This document shows, in pieces, positions 15,185 to 24,160 of a stretch of DNA of 64,000 bases (its first letter is position 1; each line of letters opens with the position of its first letter). The notes beneath the pieces are model-generated. The model was not told where the DNA came from. It saw only the letters and a list, made by a program, of their open reading frames with translations, and made no database searches. The stretch is from Neobacillus kokaensis (GTDB lineage: Bacteria > Bacillota > Bacilli > Bacillales > Cytobacillaceae), in NCBI RefSeq assembly GCF_014656545.1, contig NZ_BNDS01000011.1, positions 62,001 through 126,000 of the forward strand, written 5' to 3'. Both the position numbers and the translations under genes were made by a program.

Positions 15185-16201
15185 TTATCCGATTAATCTA
15201 TGATAAATAGCCTTAGCTTGGGCTATTTCACTCGTACCATGGATTAGCGCCCGGCCATCTTTAAAAAATACAAGGCGAAATTCCTCATAGGTGCAGGATA
15301 GCAAATAAGGATTTTGGATAAATTCGCTCGTGAGTTCTTTTAAGCGAATTGCTAACTGGTCAAGTGTTATCGTTCGCTCAAATCCTGGCCGCAGCTGGAC
15401 CGTATTCCTGCCACACAAAACAGCAGCTTTCGTTTGATTTTCGTAGGCCAAAAAAGGAAATGTCGAACTGCTTCCACACGTCGGGCAATCCTTATTTTTC
15501 AATGGCCAAACATCTATTTCCGCCTTTTCACTTTTCCAAATATCAAACGATTGCAGCCGTGGTACAATCTCATTCCCGGTTAACACTTTTAATGCCGACG
15601 TAACCTGATAGGCGGTTACCAGCTGAACAATCGGACTAATGACTCCGACCGTATCACATGTTTGATTTTGCGACGGCAGATGGTTAATTAAGCAATGAAG
15701 ACAAGGAGTTTTCCCCGGAATCATTGGAAATGTCATCCCATAGCTGGCAACACAGGCACCAAAAATAAAAGGAATCTCATGCTTTACAGCCGCGTCATTC
15801 ACCACCAGCCGCGTTTCAAAATTATCGGTGGCATCAAGGATTACATGTTGATTTTTCACTAGTTCTTCAATATTCATCCCATTTACATCGGCCACAATGC
15901 CTTCGATGACAACCTCACTGTTTACCTCTCTTAGGCGTTTTTCAGCAGCAATCGCTTTCGGAAGCTTATCCTGCACATCCTTTTCGGTATATAGCTGTTG
16001 TCTTTGCAGATTACTCCATTCCACATAATCCCGGTCCACCATCGTGATGCGGCCAACCCCTGCCCGTACGAGCATTTCAGCACTTGAGGTGCCAAGTGCC
16101 CCAGCACCGATAATGAGCACTCGGGCATTTTTCAGCTTTTCCTGGCCGGCTTTACCAATCGGCGGGAATAATTCTTGTCTAGAATAGCGTGTGGTGCTCA
16201 A
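15185..16201 (-). CDS. thiF: Sulfur carrier protein ThiS adenylyltransferase
   Basis: 338 residues of the ThiF/MoeB/HesA E1-like family. Nucleotide-binding [21 protein letters not shown] lies at about residues 29-49, and [16 protein letters not shown] carries the conserved Asp. Zinc-binding cysteines are in CLHC and CPTCGSS. It adenylates the ThiS C-terminal Gly-Gly for sulfur loading in thiazole synthesis. The extra 80 residues after the zinc site match the longer Bacillus ThiF form. It overlaps thiG by 4 bases and ends the operon. Confidence 0.92.
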   Translation of the reverse strand: MSTTRYSRQELFPPIGKAGQEKLKNARVLIIGAGALGTSSAEMLVRAGVGRITMVDRDYVEWSNLQRQQLYTEKDVQDKLPKAIAAEKRLREVNSEVVIEGIVADVNGMNIEELVKNQHVILDATDNFETRLVVNDAAVKHEIPFIFGACVASYGMTFPMIPGKTPCLHCLINHLPSQNQTCDTVGVISPIVQLVTAYQVTSALKVLTGNEIVPRLQSFDIWKSEKAEIDVWPLKNKDCPTCGSSSTFPFLAYENQTKAAVLCGRNTVQLRPGFERTITLDQLAIRLKELTSEFIQNPYLLSCTYEEFRLVFFKDGRALIHGTSEIAQAKAIYHRLIG

Positions 16202-16965
16202 GAAGTCACCATCCCTTCTTTCGGACTGCTTGCAACGGCATATTCCTTCTCTTCAATTCTCCCCGCTTCAAATCCAAGGCGCCCCGCTTCCACAGCCATT
16301 TTCATTGCTAAGGCCATTTTCACCGGATCCTTTGCTCCCGAAACGGCTGTGTTTAATAAGACACCGTCAGCTCCAAGCTCCATCGCATACGCTGCATCCT
16401 TTGGCGAACCAATGCCAGCGTCGACAATAACGGGGACAGATGACTGTTCAATAATAAACTTAAGATTTAACGGGTTGACAATCCCTTTACCAGACCCGAT
16501 TGGCGATGCACCCGGCATAATGGCATGAACCCCCAATTCTTCCAGTCTTCTCGCTAACACTACATCATCCGAAGTATATGGCAGGACAATGAATCCTTCT
16601 TCTAAAAGCATTTCCGATGCTTTCAACGTTTCTACAGGGTCAGGCAATAACGACTTGTTGCAGCCGATTACTTCAACCTTAATCATGTCGCATAAGCCCG
16701 ATGCTTTGGCAAGCTTAGCGATACGGACTGCTTCTTCTGCGGTTTTTGCTCCGGCTGTATTTGGCAAAAGTTTATATTTGCTTAAATCTAATTGTTCTAA
16801 GAAATTAGGCTGCGTAGGTTCGAAAATATTCATCCGGCGAACCGCAAAGGTTAAAATCTCTGACTCTGATACCCGGACCGCCTCCTTCTGCACCTCAAAT
16901 GATGGATATTTCCCTGTACCTAGCAATAATCTCGAATTAAACAACTGATCTCCAATTTTCAACAT
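16198..16965 (-). CDS. thiG: Thiazole synthase
   Basis: 255 residues, normal length for ThiG. The Schiff-base lysine is in [18 protein letters not shown] (the VEVIG lysine region), and the phosphate-binding end includes [27 protein letters not shown]. It condenses 1-deoxyxylulose 5-phosphate, dehydroglycine and ThiS-thiocarboxylate into the thiazole. I chose the ATG at 16965 because GGAGGAGG lies just upstream inside the end of thiS; a start 21 bases earlier would overlap thiS and lose that site. Confidence 0.95.
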   Translation of the reverse strand: MLKIGDQLFNSRLLLGTGKYPSFEVQKEAVRVSESEILTFAVRRMNIFEPTQPNFLEQLDLSKYKLLPNTAGAKTAEEAVRIAKLAKASGLCDMIKVEVIGCNKSLLPDPVETLKASEMLLEEGFIVLPYTSDDVVLARRLEELGVHAIMPGASPIGSGKGIVNPLNLKFIIEQSSVPVIVDAGIGSPKDAAYAMELGADGVLLNTAVSGAKDPVKMALAMKMAVEAGRLGFEAGRIEEKEYAVASSPKEGMVTS

Positions 16966-16969
16966 TATT

Positions 16970-17173
16970 TCATCCTCCTCCAACAAAATGAATCATTTCT
17001 ACTTTGTCACCATCAGCGATTGGCAGCTCTGTGTACTTGCTTTTATCAGCAATTTCATTGTTCAGCTCGATAATTACAATTCGATTTTCTAACTGGTAAT
17101 GTTTCAGTAAATCATCTACATTCCTGATATTTTCCGGAATCTCTACGTGCAGTCCATTTAGTTGAATGGTCAT
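16970..17173 (-). CDS. thiS: Sulfur carrier protein ThiS
   Basis: 67 residues with the ubiquitin-like ThiS fold and the required C-terminal Gly-Gly (MIHFVGGG). The C-terminal glycine becomes a thiocarboxylate that donates sulfur to thiazole. I chose the ATG at 17173 ([11 protein letters not shown]), the family-typical start; an in-frame start at 17203 would add 10 residues overlapping thiO. It overlaps or nearly touches both neighbours, typical of the tightly packed thi operon. Confidence 0.92.
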   Translation of the reverse strand: MTIQLNGLHVEIPENIRNVDDLLKHYQLENRIVIIELNNEIADKSKYTELPIADGDKVEMIHFVGGG

Positions 17174-17190
17174 TTCCCTTCTATTCTCCT

Positions 17191-18300
17191 TTACACCAAG
17201 CAATAGTTTTTACGATCAATTTTGAAGGCCTCCACCCACTTTTCATCTACTTCTCTTTGTAAAACAAAATCTCTCATCATTTGCCCTGTAGCTGGAGCCA
17301 GCAGGATGCCATTTCGGAAGTGGCCCGCAGCAAACAAAATCCCATTATCCTCAGGATGAAAGCCGATAAATGGTCTGCCGTCAAAAGTTTGTGGTCTGAG
17401 TCCAGCCCAGAATGACGCTACTTTCATGCCCCCAACTGATGGCAGCATGGTTTTGGCCTTCGAAATCATTTGCTCTATGCCGCCAATTGTTGGCTGTTCG
17501 CTCCAATCATTCTCCACCATAGTCGCCCCAATAACGAGTGTGCCATCATTTCGCGGTACAATATAACAATGCTCATGAAACAAGGTGTGCTGAAGACTGA
17601 TCCCATCCTTCCAAACAGAAAGACATTCACCCTTAACAGGGACAATTCGATTTTCTAACCCCAATTGTTGAAAAAAAGAATTGCTCCAAACACCGCTGGC
17701 GATAATAACCTGCTGCACCGCAAATTCACCAGCCTGGGTTTTGAGGATATAACCGATTCCATTTTTTTGAATATCATATACATGTGTATATTCGTGTACC
17801 GCTGCACCATACATTTGAGCACCTTGGCTAAACCCGCGGGAAACGGCTTGCGGTAAAACATGGACATCATCCTCTATGTAGGCAGCCCCAATAATATCGT
17901 TGGAAATAGCTGATTCTGTTTGCCTGATATACCTGCTATCCTGCCATTCTACTGTTGTTAAACCGCATAATGGTCCAAGCTCCTGTTTCTCTGTTTCATT
18001 AAATGCTAGTTTATAGATTCCTCCAGGTGTTCTCCTTATATCAATCCCTGTTAACTCTTTTAATTCCTGCTCAAGGATTGAATAGGATTGCTGGCTTCTT
18101 CTTGCAAAAGGATAAAAGACTTCAAGGTCATCGCACTCTGAATGGGCTCCAAGCATTCCGGCAGCCGCACTCGTTGTTTTTCCGCTAATCTGCCCGCTAT
18201 CAAATACAGCTATCGAAATTTTTTCTTTGGCTAAATAATAAGCAATAGCAGAGCCAATAATCCCACCGCCAATGACTGCTACATCATAGAATTTTTCCAT
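17191..18300 (-). CDS. thiO: Glycine oxidase
   Basis: 369 residues of the D-amino-acid-oxidase-like flavoproteins. FAD-binding VAVIGGGIIGSAIAYYLA at residues 8-25, then ISGKTTSAAAGMLG and the C-terminal GHFRNGILLAPATG loop characteristic of ThiO. It oxidises glycine to the imine (dehydroglycine) used by ThiG, with oxygen as acceptor, which fits an aerobic organism. It overlaps tenI by 17 bases. Confidence 0.93.
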   Translation of the reverse strand: MEKFYDVAVIGGGIIGSAIAYYLAKEKISIAVFDSGQISGKTTSAAAGMLGAHSECDDLEVFYPFARRSQQSYSILEQELKELTGIDIRRTPGGIYKLAFNETEKQELGPLCGLTTVEWQDSRYIRQTESAISNDIIGAAYIEDDVHVLPQAVSRGFSQGAQMYGAAVHEYTHVYDIQKNGIGYILKTQAGEFAVQQVIIASGVWSNSFFQQLGLENRIVPVKGECLSVWKDGISLQHTLFHEHCYIVPRNDGTLVIGATMVENDWSEQPTIGGIEQMISKAKTMLPSVGGMKVASFWAGLRPQTFDGRPFIGFHPEDNGILFAAGHFRNGILLAPATGQMMRDFVLQREVDEKWVEAFKIDRKNYCLV

Positions 18301-18901
18301 GGGTGGTCATCTCCTTACATTTTTCAGAATAGTCCCTTGCAGCTTCCGCTGGATTTTCAGCCGAAAAGATGCCAGACATTACAGCAATGCCGTCCACCTT
18401 GATTTCATTCATCCTATCAGGTGTGATTCCTCCGATAGCAAATACAGGAATAGAAAGCCTTTCTTTTATTTTGTGAAGTTCCTCTAATCCTCTTGGTGCA
18501 AGTCCCGCTTTACAATTTGTTTCAAAAACATGGCCATACATCACGTAGTCGACACCATCTTGTTCTGACTTCCTAGCTTCCTCATAGGAATGAACCGAGC
18601 AGCCAATCCTCATGAACGGAAATTTTTCTCTTACTCTATTAATAGTCAGTCCATGCCCAGGAAGGTGGATATTCTCAATCCCTGTCACTAGCGCAACATC
18701 TAAACGGTCATGGACTACGATTTTTCTTTTAGGAACGCCGCTCTCTTGCAATAACTCTAGTAATGTGAGCAGTTCACGAGCTGTTTTCGATTTTTCGCGA
18801 ATATGAATATAATCTACATAGTTTTGAATTTGCATAATCTTTGAAGCTAATTCTTTTACATGATATTGATCGTCAGTGATTGCTAAAATTTCCAGAAGCA
18901 T
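18284..18901 (-). CDS. tenI: Thiazole tautomerase TenI (ThiE-like)
   Basis: 205 residues with the ThiE/TenI TIM-barrel fold. It retains HIREK, VHDRLDVAL, YGHVFETNCKAGLAPRG and FAIGGITPDRM. TenI catalyses aromatisation of the thiazole tautomer rather than thiamine phosphate synthesis; the operon position directly before thiO is that of tenI in Bacillus subtilis. I chose the ATG at 18901, with AAGGG upstream; a GTG at 18907 is in frame but sits against the Shine-Dalgarno. First gene after the TPP riboswitch. A second ThiE function cannot be excluded from sequence. Confidence 0.85.
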   Translation of the reverse strand: MLLEILAITDDQYHVKELASKIMQIQNYVDYIHIREKSKTARELLTLLELLQESGVPKRKIVVHDRLDVALVTGIENIHLPGHGLTINRVREKFPFMRIGCSVHSYEEARKSEQDGVDYVMYGHVFETNCKAGLAPRGLEELHKIKERLSIPVFAIGGITPDRMNEIKVDGIAVMSGIFSAENPAEAARDYSEKCKEMTTHGKIL

Positions 18902-18919
18902 CCCCACCCTTTTTCAACA

Positions 18920-18952
18920 AAAAAACCCACTCTCCATCAGGAAAGTGGGTTT
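18920..18952 (-). terminator. Riboswitch-controlled terminator before tenI
   Basis: On the minus strand, AAACCCACTTTCC pairs with GGAGAGTGGGTTT and is followed by a T-rich run. It lies between the TPP aptamer and the tenI start, the expected position for the off-state terminator when TPP is bound. Confidence 0.88.
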
Positions 18953-18980
18953 GTCATGTTAATTTTCATACCAAAAATAA

Positions 18981-19077
18981 CACGCCACTTCCCTACGCAG
19001 GTACGAACCTGTTCAGGTTTTGAGGGTTTCAAAGTAACTACTCTGCTCTCAGCCCTTATCAAGGGATCCCCTAGTGA
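18981..19077 (-). promoter_or_regulatory. TPP riboswitch (THI element)
   Basis: Minus-strand aptamer. Conserved blocks are GGGGATCCC near 19070, GGGCTGAGAG near 19045, the AACCCTC/ACCTGA joint near 19025-19015, and CCTGCGTAGGGAAGTGGC at 18987-19004. These are the P2-P5 signature segments of the thiamine pyrophosphate riboswitch. It is followed by an intrinsic terminator and then the thiazole operon, so TPP should switch transcription off. Confidence 0.95.
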
Positions 19078-19100
19078 AAAAAATTAATTAATTTATCTGA

Positions 19101-19128
19101 ATTATAACACAAATTACATTTGAATCAA
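19101..19128 (-). promoter_or_regulatory. Sigma-A-like promoter of the thiamine operon
   Basis: Minus strand: TTGATT (19123-19128), 16-base spacer, TATAAT (19101-19106), about 25 bases ahead of the TPP riboswitch. The rest of 19129-19200 is AT-rich with no gene. Confidence 0.7.
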
Positions 19129-19200
19129 GATAAAAATGAAAATTTTTTATAACAATAATTATATTTTAAAATCGATGTCCTTTACCCTTTACGGAACTTA

Positions 19201-20205
19201 TTAATCCCGGCCGTCTACTATTTCCTTGAATATTTCATAAGACCGTTTTTGTTTTTGAGGTTCGAAAATATAAGAAACAACCATGATCTCATTAACATCA
19301 TATTTTTCCTGAAAACGGGTCAGCTGCTCGCGAACCGTGTCCTTGCTTCCAATAAAGGTCAATCTTGACATCGACGCTGCTGCTTCCTTCTCCATTGCGT
19401 TCCATACTTTATCCAAATCTTCAACCGGAGGCTGTAATGGCATACGGGAATTTCGAACTACATTTAAGAAAAATTGCTGTGCCGTTGTCGATAAAAATTC
19501 CGCTTCTTTATCTGTCTCAGCTGCAATGACGTTTAAACAAACCATCATGTACGGTTTATCTAGATATTTCGACGGCTGGAACCGGCTTCTATAAATGGAA
19601 ATGGCCTCTTCCATAAAACGCGGTGCGAAGTGTGACGCAAAAACATATGGAAGCCCTAAACTCGCAGCCAAATACGCAGAATCTGTCGATGAACCAAGAA
19701 TATAAATCGGGATATTAGTACCGACTCCAGGATATGCTCTTACATAACCTTGCTGCTCTTCTGGCCCTAAATAGGTTAAAAGTGCCTCAACATCACTCGG
19801 AAAGGTAAAAACAGGATCATTTTTTGAGCGTCTTAACGCACTTGCAGTCATCATATCGGTTCCAGGAGCACGGCCCAATCCTAAATCAACTCGATCAGGA
19901 TAGATCGTGGCCATAGTACCGAATTGTTCTGCTACAACTAATGGAGAATGATTCGGAAGCATCACGCCGCCAGAACCTACCCGAATTTGCTTCGTATGTT
20001 CCAATGTATGTTTGATTAAAATGGACGTTGCTGAACTGACGAGTGTCGGAGTATTATGATGCTCAGCAATCCAATAACGTTTATATCCCATGTCTTCTAC
20101 TGCCTGCGCAAGGTCCACCATGGCATCTATTGCCTGTTTAGCGTCCTGCCCTTCACGAATTGGCGCTAGATTTAATACCGATACAGGTATATGAATATTT
20201 GTCAT
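19201..20205 (-). CDS. Luciferase-like flavin-dependent monooxygenase
   Basis: 334 residues, bacterial luciferase superfamily, group with the MsnO8-type annotation. Signature stretches are [16 protein letters not shown] near the N-terminus (about 36-51), [21 protein letters not shown] (about 77-97) and [11 protein letters not shown]. It would oxidise an unknown small molecule with FMNH2 and oxygen supplied by a separate reductase. It resembles the uncharacterised YvbT/YceB group of Bacillus. It is monocistronic, with about 60 bases of AT-rich sequence downstream and no clear terminator. Substrate unknown. Confidence 0.85.
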   Translation of the reverse strand: MTNIHIPVSVLNLAPIREGQDAKQAIDAMVDLAQAVEDMGYKRYWIAEHHNTPTLVSSATSILIKHTLEHTKQIRVGSGGVMLPNHSPLVVAEQFGTMATIYPDRVDLGLGRAPGTDMMTASALRRSKNDPVFTFPSDVEALLTYLGPEEQQGYVRAYPGVGTNIPIYILGSSTDSAYLAASLGLPYVFASHFAPRFMEEAISIYRSRFQPSKYLDKPYMMVCLNVIAAETDKEAEFLSTTAQQFFLNVVRNSRMPLQPPVEDLDKVWNAMEKEAAASMSRLTFIGSKDTVREQLTRFQEKYDVNEIMVVSYIFEPQKQKRSYEIFKEIVDGRD

Positions 20206-20283
20206 TAAACATTAGTCCTTTCATAAGCGTCTTACAAAACAATAGTATCAATCTCGAATAAGGAATGAAAGTTTAATGCTTTT

Positions 20284-20312
20284 AGAAAAAATCAAAAAAG
20301 AGCCGCCGAGAA
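20284..20312 (-). terminator. Terminator of the 47-residue protein gene
   Basis: Minus strand GCTGCC-TTCTC-GGCGGC hairpin followed by TCTTTTTTGATTTTTT, just after the small gene at 20326-20469. Confidence 0.7.
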
Positions 20313-20325
20313 GGCAGCCATCATA

Positions 20326-20469
20326 CTAACCATTATTATTTGATTCTTTTATTTTTACATTTTTTGGTCTTTTTGGATAATCGCTTTTCCCGGCATCATC
20401 AGGTCCTGTGAGAGTATTTCTTTGGTCTAGAACCTTTCCAGTATACTCAATCGGTCTTTGATTTTCCAT
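20326..20469 (-). CDS. Small hydrophilic protein of unknown function
   Basis: 47 residues starting MENQRPIEYTGKVLD and rich in Pro, Asp, Asn and Lys (GPDDAGKSDYPKRPKNVKIK). I chose the ATG at 20469 because GGGAGGTG lies at a good distance upstream; an earlier in-frame start would add 25 residues running through the ribosome binding site. It has its own terminator. No cysteine or transmembrane segment. I do not recognise the family. Confidence 0.7.
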   Translation of the reverse strand: MENQRPIEYTGKVLDQRNTLTGPDDAGKSDYPKRPKNVKIKESNNNG

Positions 20470-20580
20470 AGTAAACACCTCCCACCAACTGATTTCCATT
20501 ATTGTCCCCAAAACGGTTAAAATTATAAAGGAACCACAATCCAAACATTGTGGGACCCTAAATATTGCAAAAATTATTCA

Positions 20581-21066
20581 TCATACATTATCCAATCCAT
20601 TAAAAATACTATTTAAAATGGTTAAAGGGTCGTCAAAGCGTGGTCCGCTTTCTCCGCCAGTGTAATATACGTCAGGATTTTTCAGGTCGTTCGACAACAT
20701 TTGTTGTTTTCCAATTTCCGTTACAAGCTGAGACGCAGAGTCTGATTCAAAGTTATATTTTAGCTCACTTTCTCCCTGAAATTTAACTGGTATTAAGGCG
20801 ATTTGGTCTTTTCCTCTTGTGATCAAAATTTCCCTTTTTTCATTAAAAACGGCTCTAAAATGCAAAATATCGAATGACACTCTAACGGAATCATTTTTTC
20901 TCCTGACTACAAAGCCTCTTTCTCTGAAAAAGGCTTCAAAGGTATCCAAGAACTCCTTCATCTTCACGTTTATAGCAGGCAAGACATTCTCTTCAAGTAA
21001 TTCTTGATTCACTCCAATTAAATTGGCTACTTCTAATTTTAGTTCTTCTATATTTTTTGTACCCAT
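20581..21066 (-). CDS. Hypothetical cytoplasmic protein, 161 residues
   Basis: Mixed alpha/beta protein with a helical, acidic N-terminus (IEELKLEVANLIGVNQELLEENVLPAI), a strand-rich centre (RGFVVRRKNDSVRVSFDILHFRAVF) and a C-terminal DPLTILNSIFNGLDNV. No signal peptide, membrane segment or cofactor motif. A good Shine-Dalgarno (CCGGAGAGAT) precedes the ATG. I do not recognise it. It stands alone between the small 47-residue gene and the acyl-CoA synthetase terminator. Confidence 0.75.
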   Translation of the reverse strand: MGTKNIEELKLEVANLIGVNQELLEENVLPAINVKMKEFLDTFEAFFRERGFVVRRKNDSVRVSFDILHFRAVFNEKREILITRGKDQIALIPVKFQGESELKYNFESDSASQLVTEIGKQQMLSNDLKNPDVYYTGGESGPRFDDPLTILNSIFNGLDNV

Positions 21067-21149
21067 AATCTATCTCTCCGGAATATATTTTAGATTTTAG
21101 ACTACACATATCATACTATTTCCGTAACAGACTTGAAAGAAAAATACAT

Positions 21150-21186
21150 AAAGAAGGACAGTGATTGGATTATCACTGCCCCCTTC
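21150..21186 (-). terminator. Terminator of the acyl-CoA synthetase gene
   Basis: GAAGG...GGCAGTGAT pairs with ATCACTG...CCTTC around a short loop, immediately after the stop codon. On the minus strand it is followed by a T-rich stretch. Confidence 0.65.
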
Positions 21187-21187
21187 T

Positions 21188-22774
21188 TTAATTCACCTTT
21201 TTCGGTCCTTTCCAATGCATCTCTCTTAAGCGGTATTTTTGCAATTTACCAGTTGCAGTTTTTGGTAAGGCTTCGACAAACTCAACTGCTTTCGGTGCTT
21301 TGAAATGTGCCATATTTGAACGGCAAAACTCGATGATTTCCTTTTCTGTCGCCGTGGCCCCAAGCTGAAGTACGATAATAGCTTTTGGCACCTCGCCCCA
21401 TTTTTCATCCGGAATCGCAATTACCGCAGTCTCCAACACAGCTGGATGCTTATACAGCACACCTTCTACCTCAGTTGAAGAAATATTTTCACCGCCGGAT
21501 ATAATCAAATCTTTTGCTCGGTCTTGAATTTCAATGTATCCATCCGGATAGGTTACTGCCAAGTCACCGGTATGGAACCAGCCGTCCCTAATCGCGGCAG
21601 CCGTTGTTTCCGGGTCCTTGTAATATCCTGCCATGACCACATTGCCTCGAGTTACGATTTCCCCTAATTCCTTCCCGTTCCAGGCGACTTCTTGTCCATC
21701 TTGATGGACAACCTTTGTTTCACCATTAAAGGCAAGCTCAATCCCTTGTCTTGCTTTAATTGTCGCTTGATCATCCGCCGATTTCCCATCAAACTCATTT
21801 TTCCATTCACAGTATAAAATGAAAGGTGATGTTTCCGTCAATCCGTATACATGAATCATATTTAACCCAAGTATTTCCTGCGCCCGCTGAATCAGCGCGG
21901 ATGCTGGCGGCGCTCCGGCAGTTGCCATGCGCGGGCTAGTCTTGATGCTTATTTCCTTCGCTTTAGGGTTATTAACAAGCATATTTACAACGGTCGGGGC
22001 CCCGCATAACAATGAAATATTTTTACGTTCAAACAACTCAAGAATTAACGGCGGATCCACTTTTCGTAAGCAAACGTGCGTTGCGCCCGCTGCCGTTATC
22101 GCCCATACTCCGCCCCAGCCATTGGCATGGAACATTGGTAATGTATGAAGATAGACATCATCATGTTTTACATTCAAATGGTACAGGAAATTAGCTGCAT
22201 TTAGATAGTTGCTTCTATGTGTTAACATGACTCCTTTTGGTTTTGATGTCGTCCCGCTTGTATAATTTAATGTAAGAAGCTGATTCTCATCAATTTCCAC
22301 CACCGGAAAGCTGTCCCCAGCATGTTCAAGGAAGTCCTCATAGTAAACACCATTTAATGTGGTTGCATGGCCTGATACTGGCACAATTACAATTTGCTCT
22401 AAAGACAGATTGTCTGCGATTTCTTCAATCGGTTTGCTGAATTCTTCATCAAGAATTAACAATTTCGCATCGCTATGGCGAATGATGTACTCTAGATCAT
22501 TGGCAGACAGCCGATAATTCAATGGAACCGTAACAGCACCCAGCTGGCTGATCCCATAAAAACATTCCAGCATATAATGTGTATTTGGCAGCATCACTGC
22601 AACATGGTCACCTTGACTAATACCTGCTTGGTTTAATGCAGCAGAAAGCCGGTCAACACGCTGACCAAATTCCTGATATGTAAATTCCTTCTCTCCATCA
22701 ATAACAGCTGTTTTTTGCGGATAATATTTTATCGCTCTGCGTTTCCAATCCAGTGGTGTTAACGGTGAAAACAT
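21188..22774 (-). CDS. Acyl-CoA synthetase (AMP-forming)
   Basis: 528 residues of the ANL adenylating family. The P-loop-like AMP-binding motif is YTSGTTSKPKGVMLTH (about 173-188), followed by HVYGLTETSP, then YIEIQDRAKDLIISGGENIS, and the C-terminal lysine in LPKTATGKLQKYRLRE. It activates a carboxylic acid to acyl-AMP and then acyl-CoA. The length and the N-terminal TPLDWKRRAIKYYPQKTAVID resemble medium/long-chain fatty acyl-CoA ligases. It stands alone, so the substrate is open; a short aromatic or branched acid is also possible. Confidence 0.87.
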   Translation of the reverse strand: MFSPLTPLDWKRRAIKYYPQKTAVIDGEKEFTYQEFGQRVDRLSAALNQAGISQGDHVAVMLPNTHYMLECFYGISQLGAVTVPLNYRLSANDLEYIIRHSDAKLLILDEEFSKPIEEIADNLSLEQIVIVPVSGHATTLNGVYYEDFLEHAGDSFPVVEIDENQLLTLNYTSGTTSKPKGVMLTHRSNYLNAANFLYHLNVKHDDVYLHTLPMFHANGWGGVWAITAAGATHVCLRKVDPPLILELFERKNISLLCGAPTVVNMLVNNPKAKEISIKTSPRMATAGAPPASALIQRAQEILGLNMIHVYGLTETSPFILYCEWKNEFDGKSADDQATIKARQGIELAFNGETKVVHQDGQEVAWNGKELGEIVTRGNVVMAGYYKDPETTAAAIRDGWFHTGDLAVTYPDGYIEIQDRAKDLIISGGENISSTEVEGVLYKHPAVLETAVIAIPDEKWGEVPKAIIVLQLGATATEKEIIEFCRSNMAHFKAPKAVEFVEALPKTATGKLQKYRLREMHWKGPKKVN

Positions 22775-22942
22775 GTCAATCAGCTCCTATTAAAAATTTT
22801 TATCATATATTAATTTCACCGAAAGTTACGAATTTTCCTTCATTTTCCGACTTAAAATAAAATTCTTTGCCAGTTGGTTTCTGCTCCAGTCACCCTAAAG
22901 TAAAACCAGCAAAACTCCTTCTATAAAACCTTGGCAAAAAAT

Positions 22943-22987
22943 AAAAACGCAAGTAATCTGCAGTGATCGCAGGTTATTTGCGTTTTA
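22943..22987 (-). terminator. Terminator of cidA-cidB
   Basis: AAAACGCAAATAACCTGC pairs with GCAGATTACTTGCGTTTT (minus strand), followed by T-rich sequence. It sits immediately after the cidB stop codon. The 22775-22942 stretch holds only the acyl-CoA synthetase promoter region and no gene. Confidence 0.85.
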
Positions 22988-22988
22988 C

Positions 22989-23684
22989 TTAGAAAATATG
23001 ATGAAAATGCATTAACGGTGGAATCAATAAGACACCCCAAATCAGTGTAATCATTGCCGCAAATATCATTGCCAACGATGAAAATGTCGCTGCCTGTTCG
23101 CCATAATCCAATGCCTTATTCGTACCAGCCCCATGCGCAGCCATTCCTAATGCCAGTCCCTTGGCAATTGGCGTTCTAATGGACAACCATTTGAGTACCG
23201 TTGGACCTACTACACCGCCAATTACACCCGTTAAAATTACGAAAACGGTTGTTAATGCAGGCAGGCCGCCAATCTCTTTTGATACTTCAATGGCAATCGG
23301 AGTAGTAATCGACCTTGGCAGAATCGAAGTGACAAAATCATATTTCAAATGAAGTAATTTTGATAAACCAAAGGTTGAGAATATCGCCACCAGCGTTCCA
23401 GAAGTGATACTAATAATAATGGTACCAAGATATTTTTTAATAGTCGTTAAGTGTCTATAAATAGGAACCGCAAAGGCAACAGTAGCCGGTCCTAACATAT
23501 GGGAAAGCCATTTAGTAGCTTCTAGATATTGATTTGCTGACACATGGGTAATCGAAATAATAAGGATTAAGACAATGGGAACGATTAATAAAGGATGAAA
23601 AAACGGTAGGCCCCATTTACTATAAACTTTTTTGGCAAAACGGTAGACAAGATACGTAATAGCAGTAAACAGGATCATCATCAA
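22989..23684 (-). CDS. cidB: LrgB/CidB-family membrane protein
   Basis: 231 residues, multi-pass. Family stretches are LSHMLGPATVAFAVPIYRH, SILPRSITTPIAIEVS, TGVIGGVVGPTVLKWL and GMAAHGAGTNKALDYGE. CidB/LrgB pairs with a small CidA/LrgA holin-like partner; the pair is linked to overflow metabolism, pyruvate or acetate stress and cell lysis control. It overlaps cidA by 4 bases. The LysR gene next door supports the CidRAB rather than the LytSR-LrgAB arrangement. Confidence 0.88.
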   Translation of the reverse strand: MMMILFTAITYLVYRFAKKVYSKWGLPFFHPLLIVPIVLILIISITHVSANQYLEATKWLSHMLGPATVAFAVPIYRHLTTIKKYLGTIIISITSGTLVAIFSTFGLSKLLHLKYDFVTSILPRSITTPIAIEVSKEIGGLPALTTVFVILTGVIGGVVGPTVLKWLSIRTPIAKGLALGMAAHGAGTNKALDYGEQAATFSSLAMIFAAMITLIWGVLLIPPLMHFHHIF

Positions 23685-24049
23685 GGCTGTTCACTTCCTT
23701 TTCCTTTTGTCATTTTTTCAGCAATAAAAGCTGTCATTCCGACAACAATTATCGTGCTGATGCCAATCAAGATTACAATTTCGGCTCCCTGAATGCTAAT
23801 AATTTCATCATAATTGACGATTCCGACAGCTGAAGGAATAAAGAAAAGCAACAGCTCCGCCATCAGCCAATTCGCCCCTTTTTCTACCCATTCCAGTTTT
23901 ATGATTTTCAAATAAAGTGCCAGGAACAGCAGACATAAACCAAACATCGATGCAGGAATTGGCAGAGGAAGGACCGCTTTCATAGCCGCCCCTAAAAATA
24001 AAAAGACATGTATAATTAATACCTGTAAGATAATTACTCCAAGTTTCAT
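23681..24049 (-). CDS. cidA: CidA/LrgA-family holin-like protein
   Basis: 122 residues with about four membrane helices. Signature PIPASMFGLCLLFLALYLKIIKLEWVE and WLMAELLLFFIPSAVGIVNY match Bacillus YwbH (CidA). A basic C-terminus (EKMTKGKG) follows the last helix. It is the first gene of the cidA-cidB pair, 97 bases after the LysR gene on the same strand. Confidence 0.88.
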   Translation of the reverse strand: MKLGVIILQVLIIHVFLFLGAAMKAVLPLPIPASMFGLCLLFLALYLKIIKLEWVEKGANWLMAELLLFFIPSAVGIVNYDEIISIQGAEIVILIGISTIIVVGMTAFIAEKMTKGKGSEQP

Positions 24050-24127
24050 CGCAAATATCCTTTCTTGATTTCAACTATAGAGTAATATTACTTCGGTTAT
24101 TGCTATTCGTAAAATACATATTCAGAA

Positions 24128-24160
24128 TAGGATCCATAACTAAAAGTTATAATGGATCTT
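24128..24160 (-). terminator. Hairpin at the end of the cidR-like gene
   Basis: GATCCATTATAAC pairs with GTTATGGATCC around a short T-rich loop; the 5' arm lies in the last codons of the LysR gene. It is followed by TATTC rather than a clear T-run, so termination may be partial, or the element may serve as an operator for the downstream cidA gene. Confidence 0.45.

Noticed and set aside
24060..24146. Independent promoter-operator for cidA in the 97-base gap after the LysR gene
   Set aside because: AT-rich, with -10-like runs but no convincing -35 and spacing; left unlisted apart from the hairpin.
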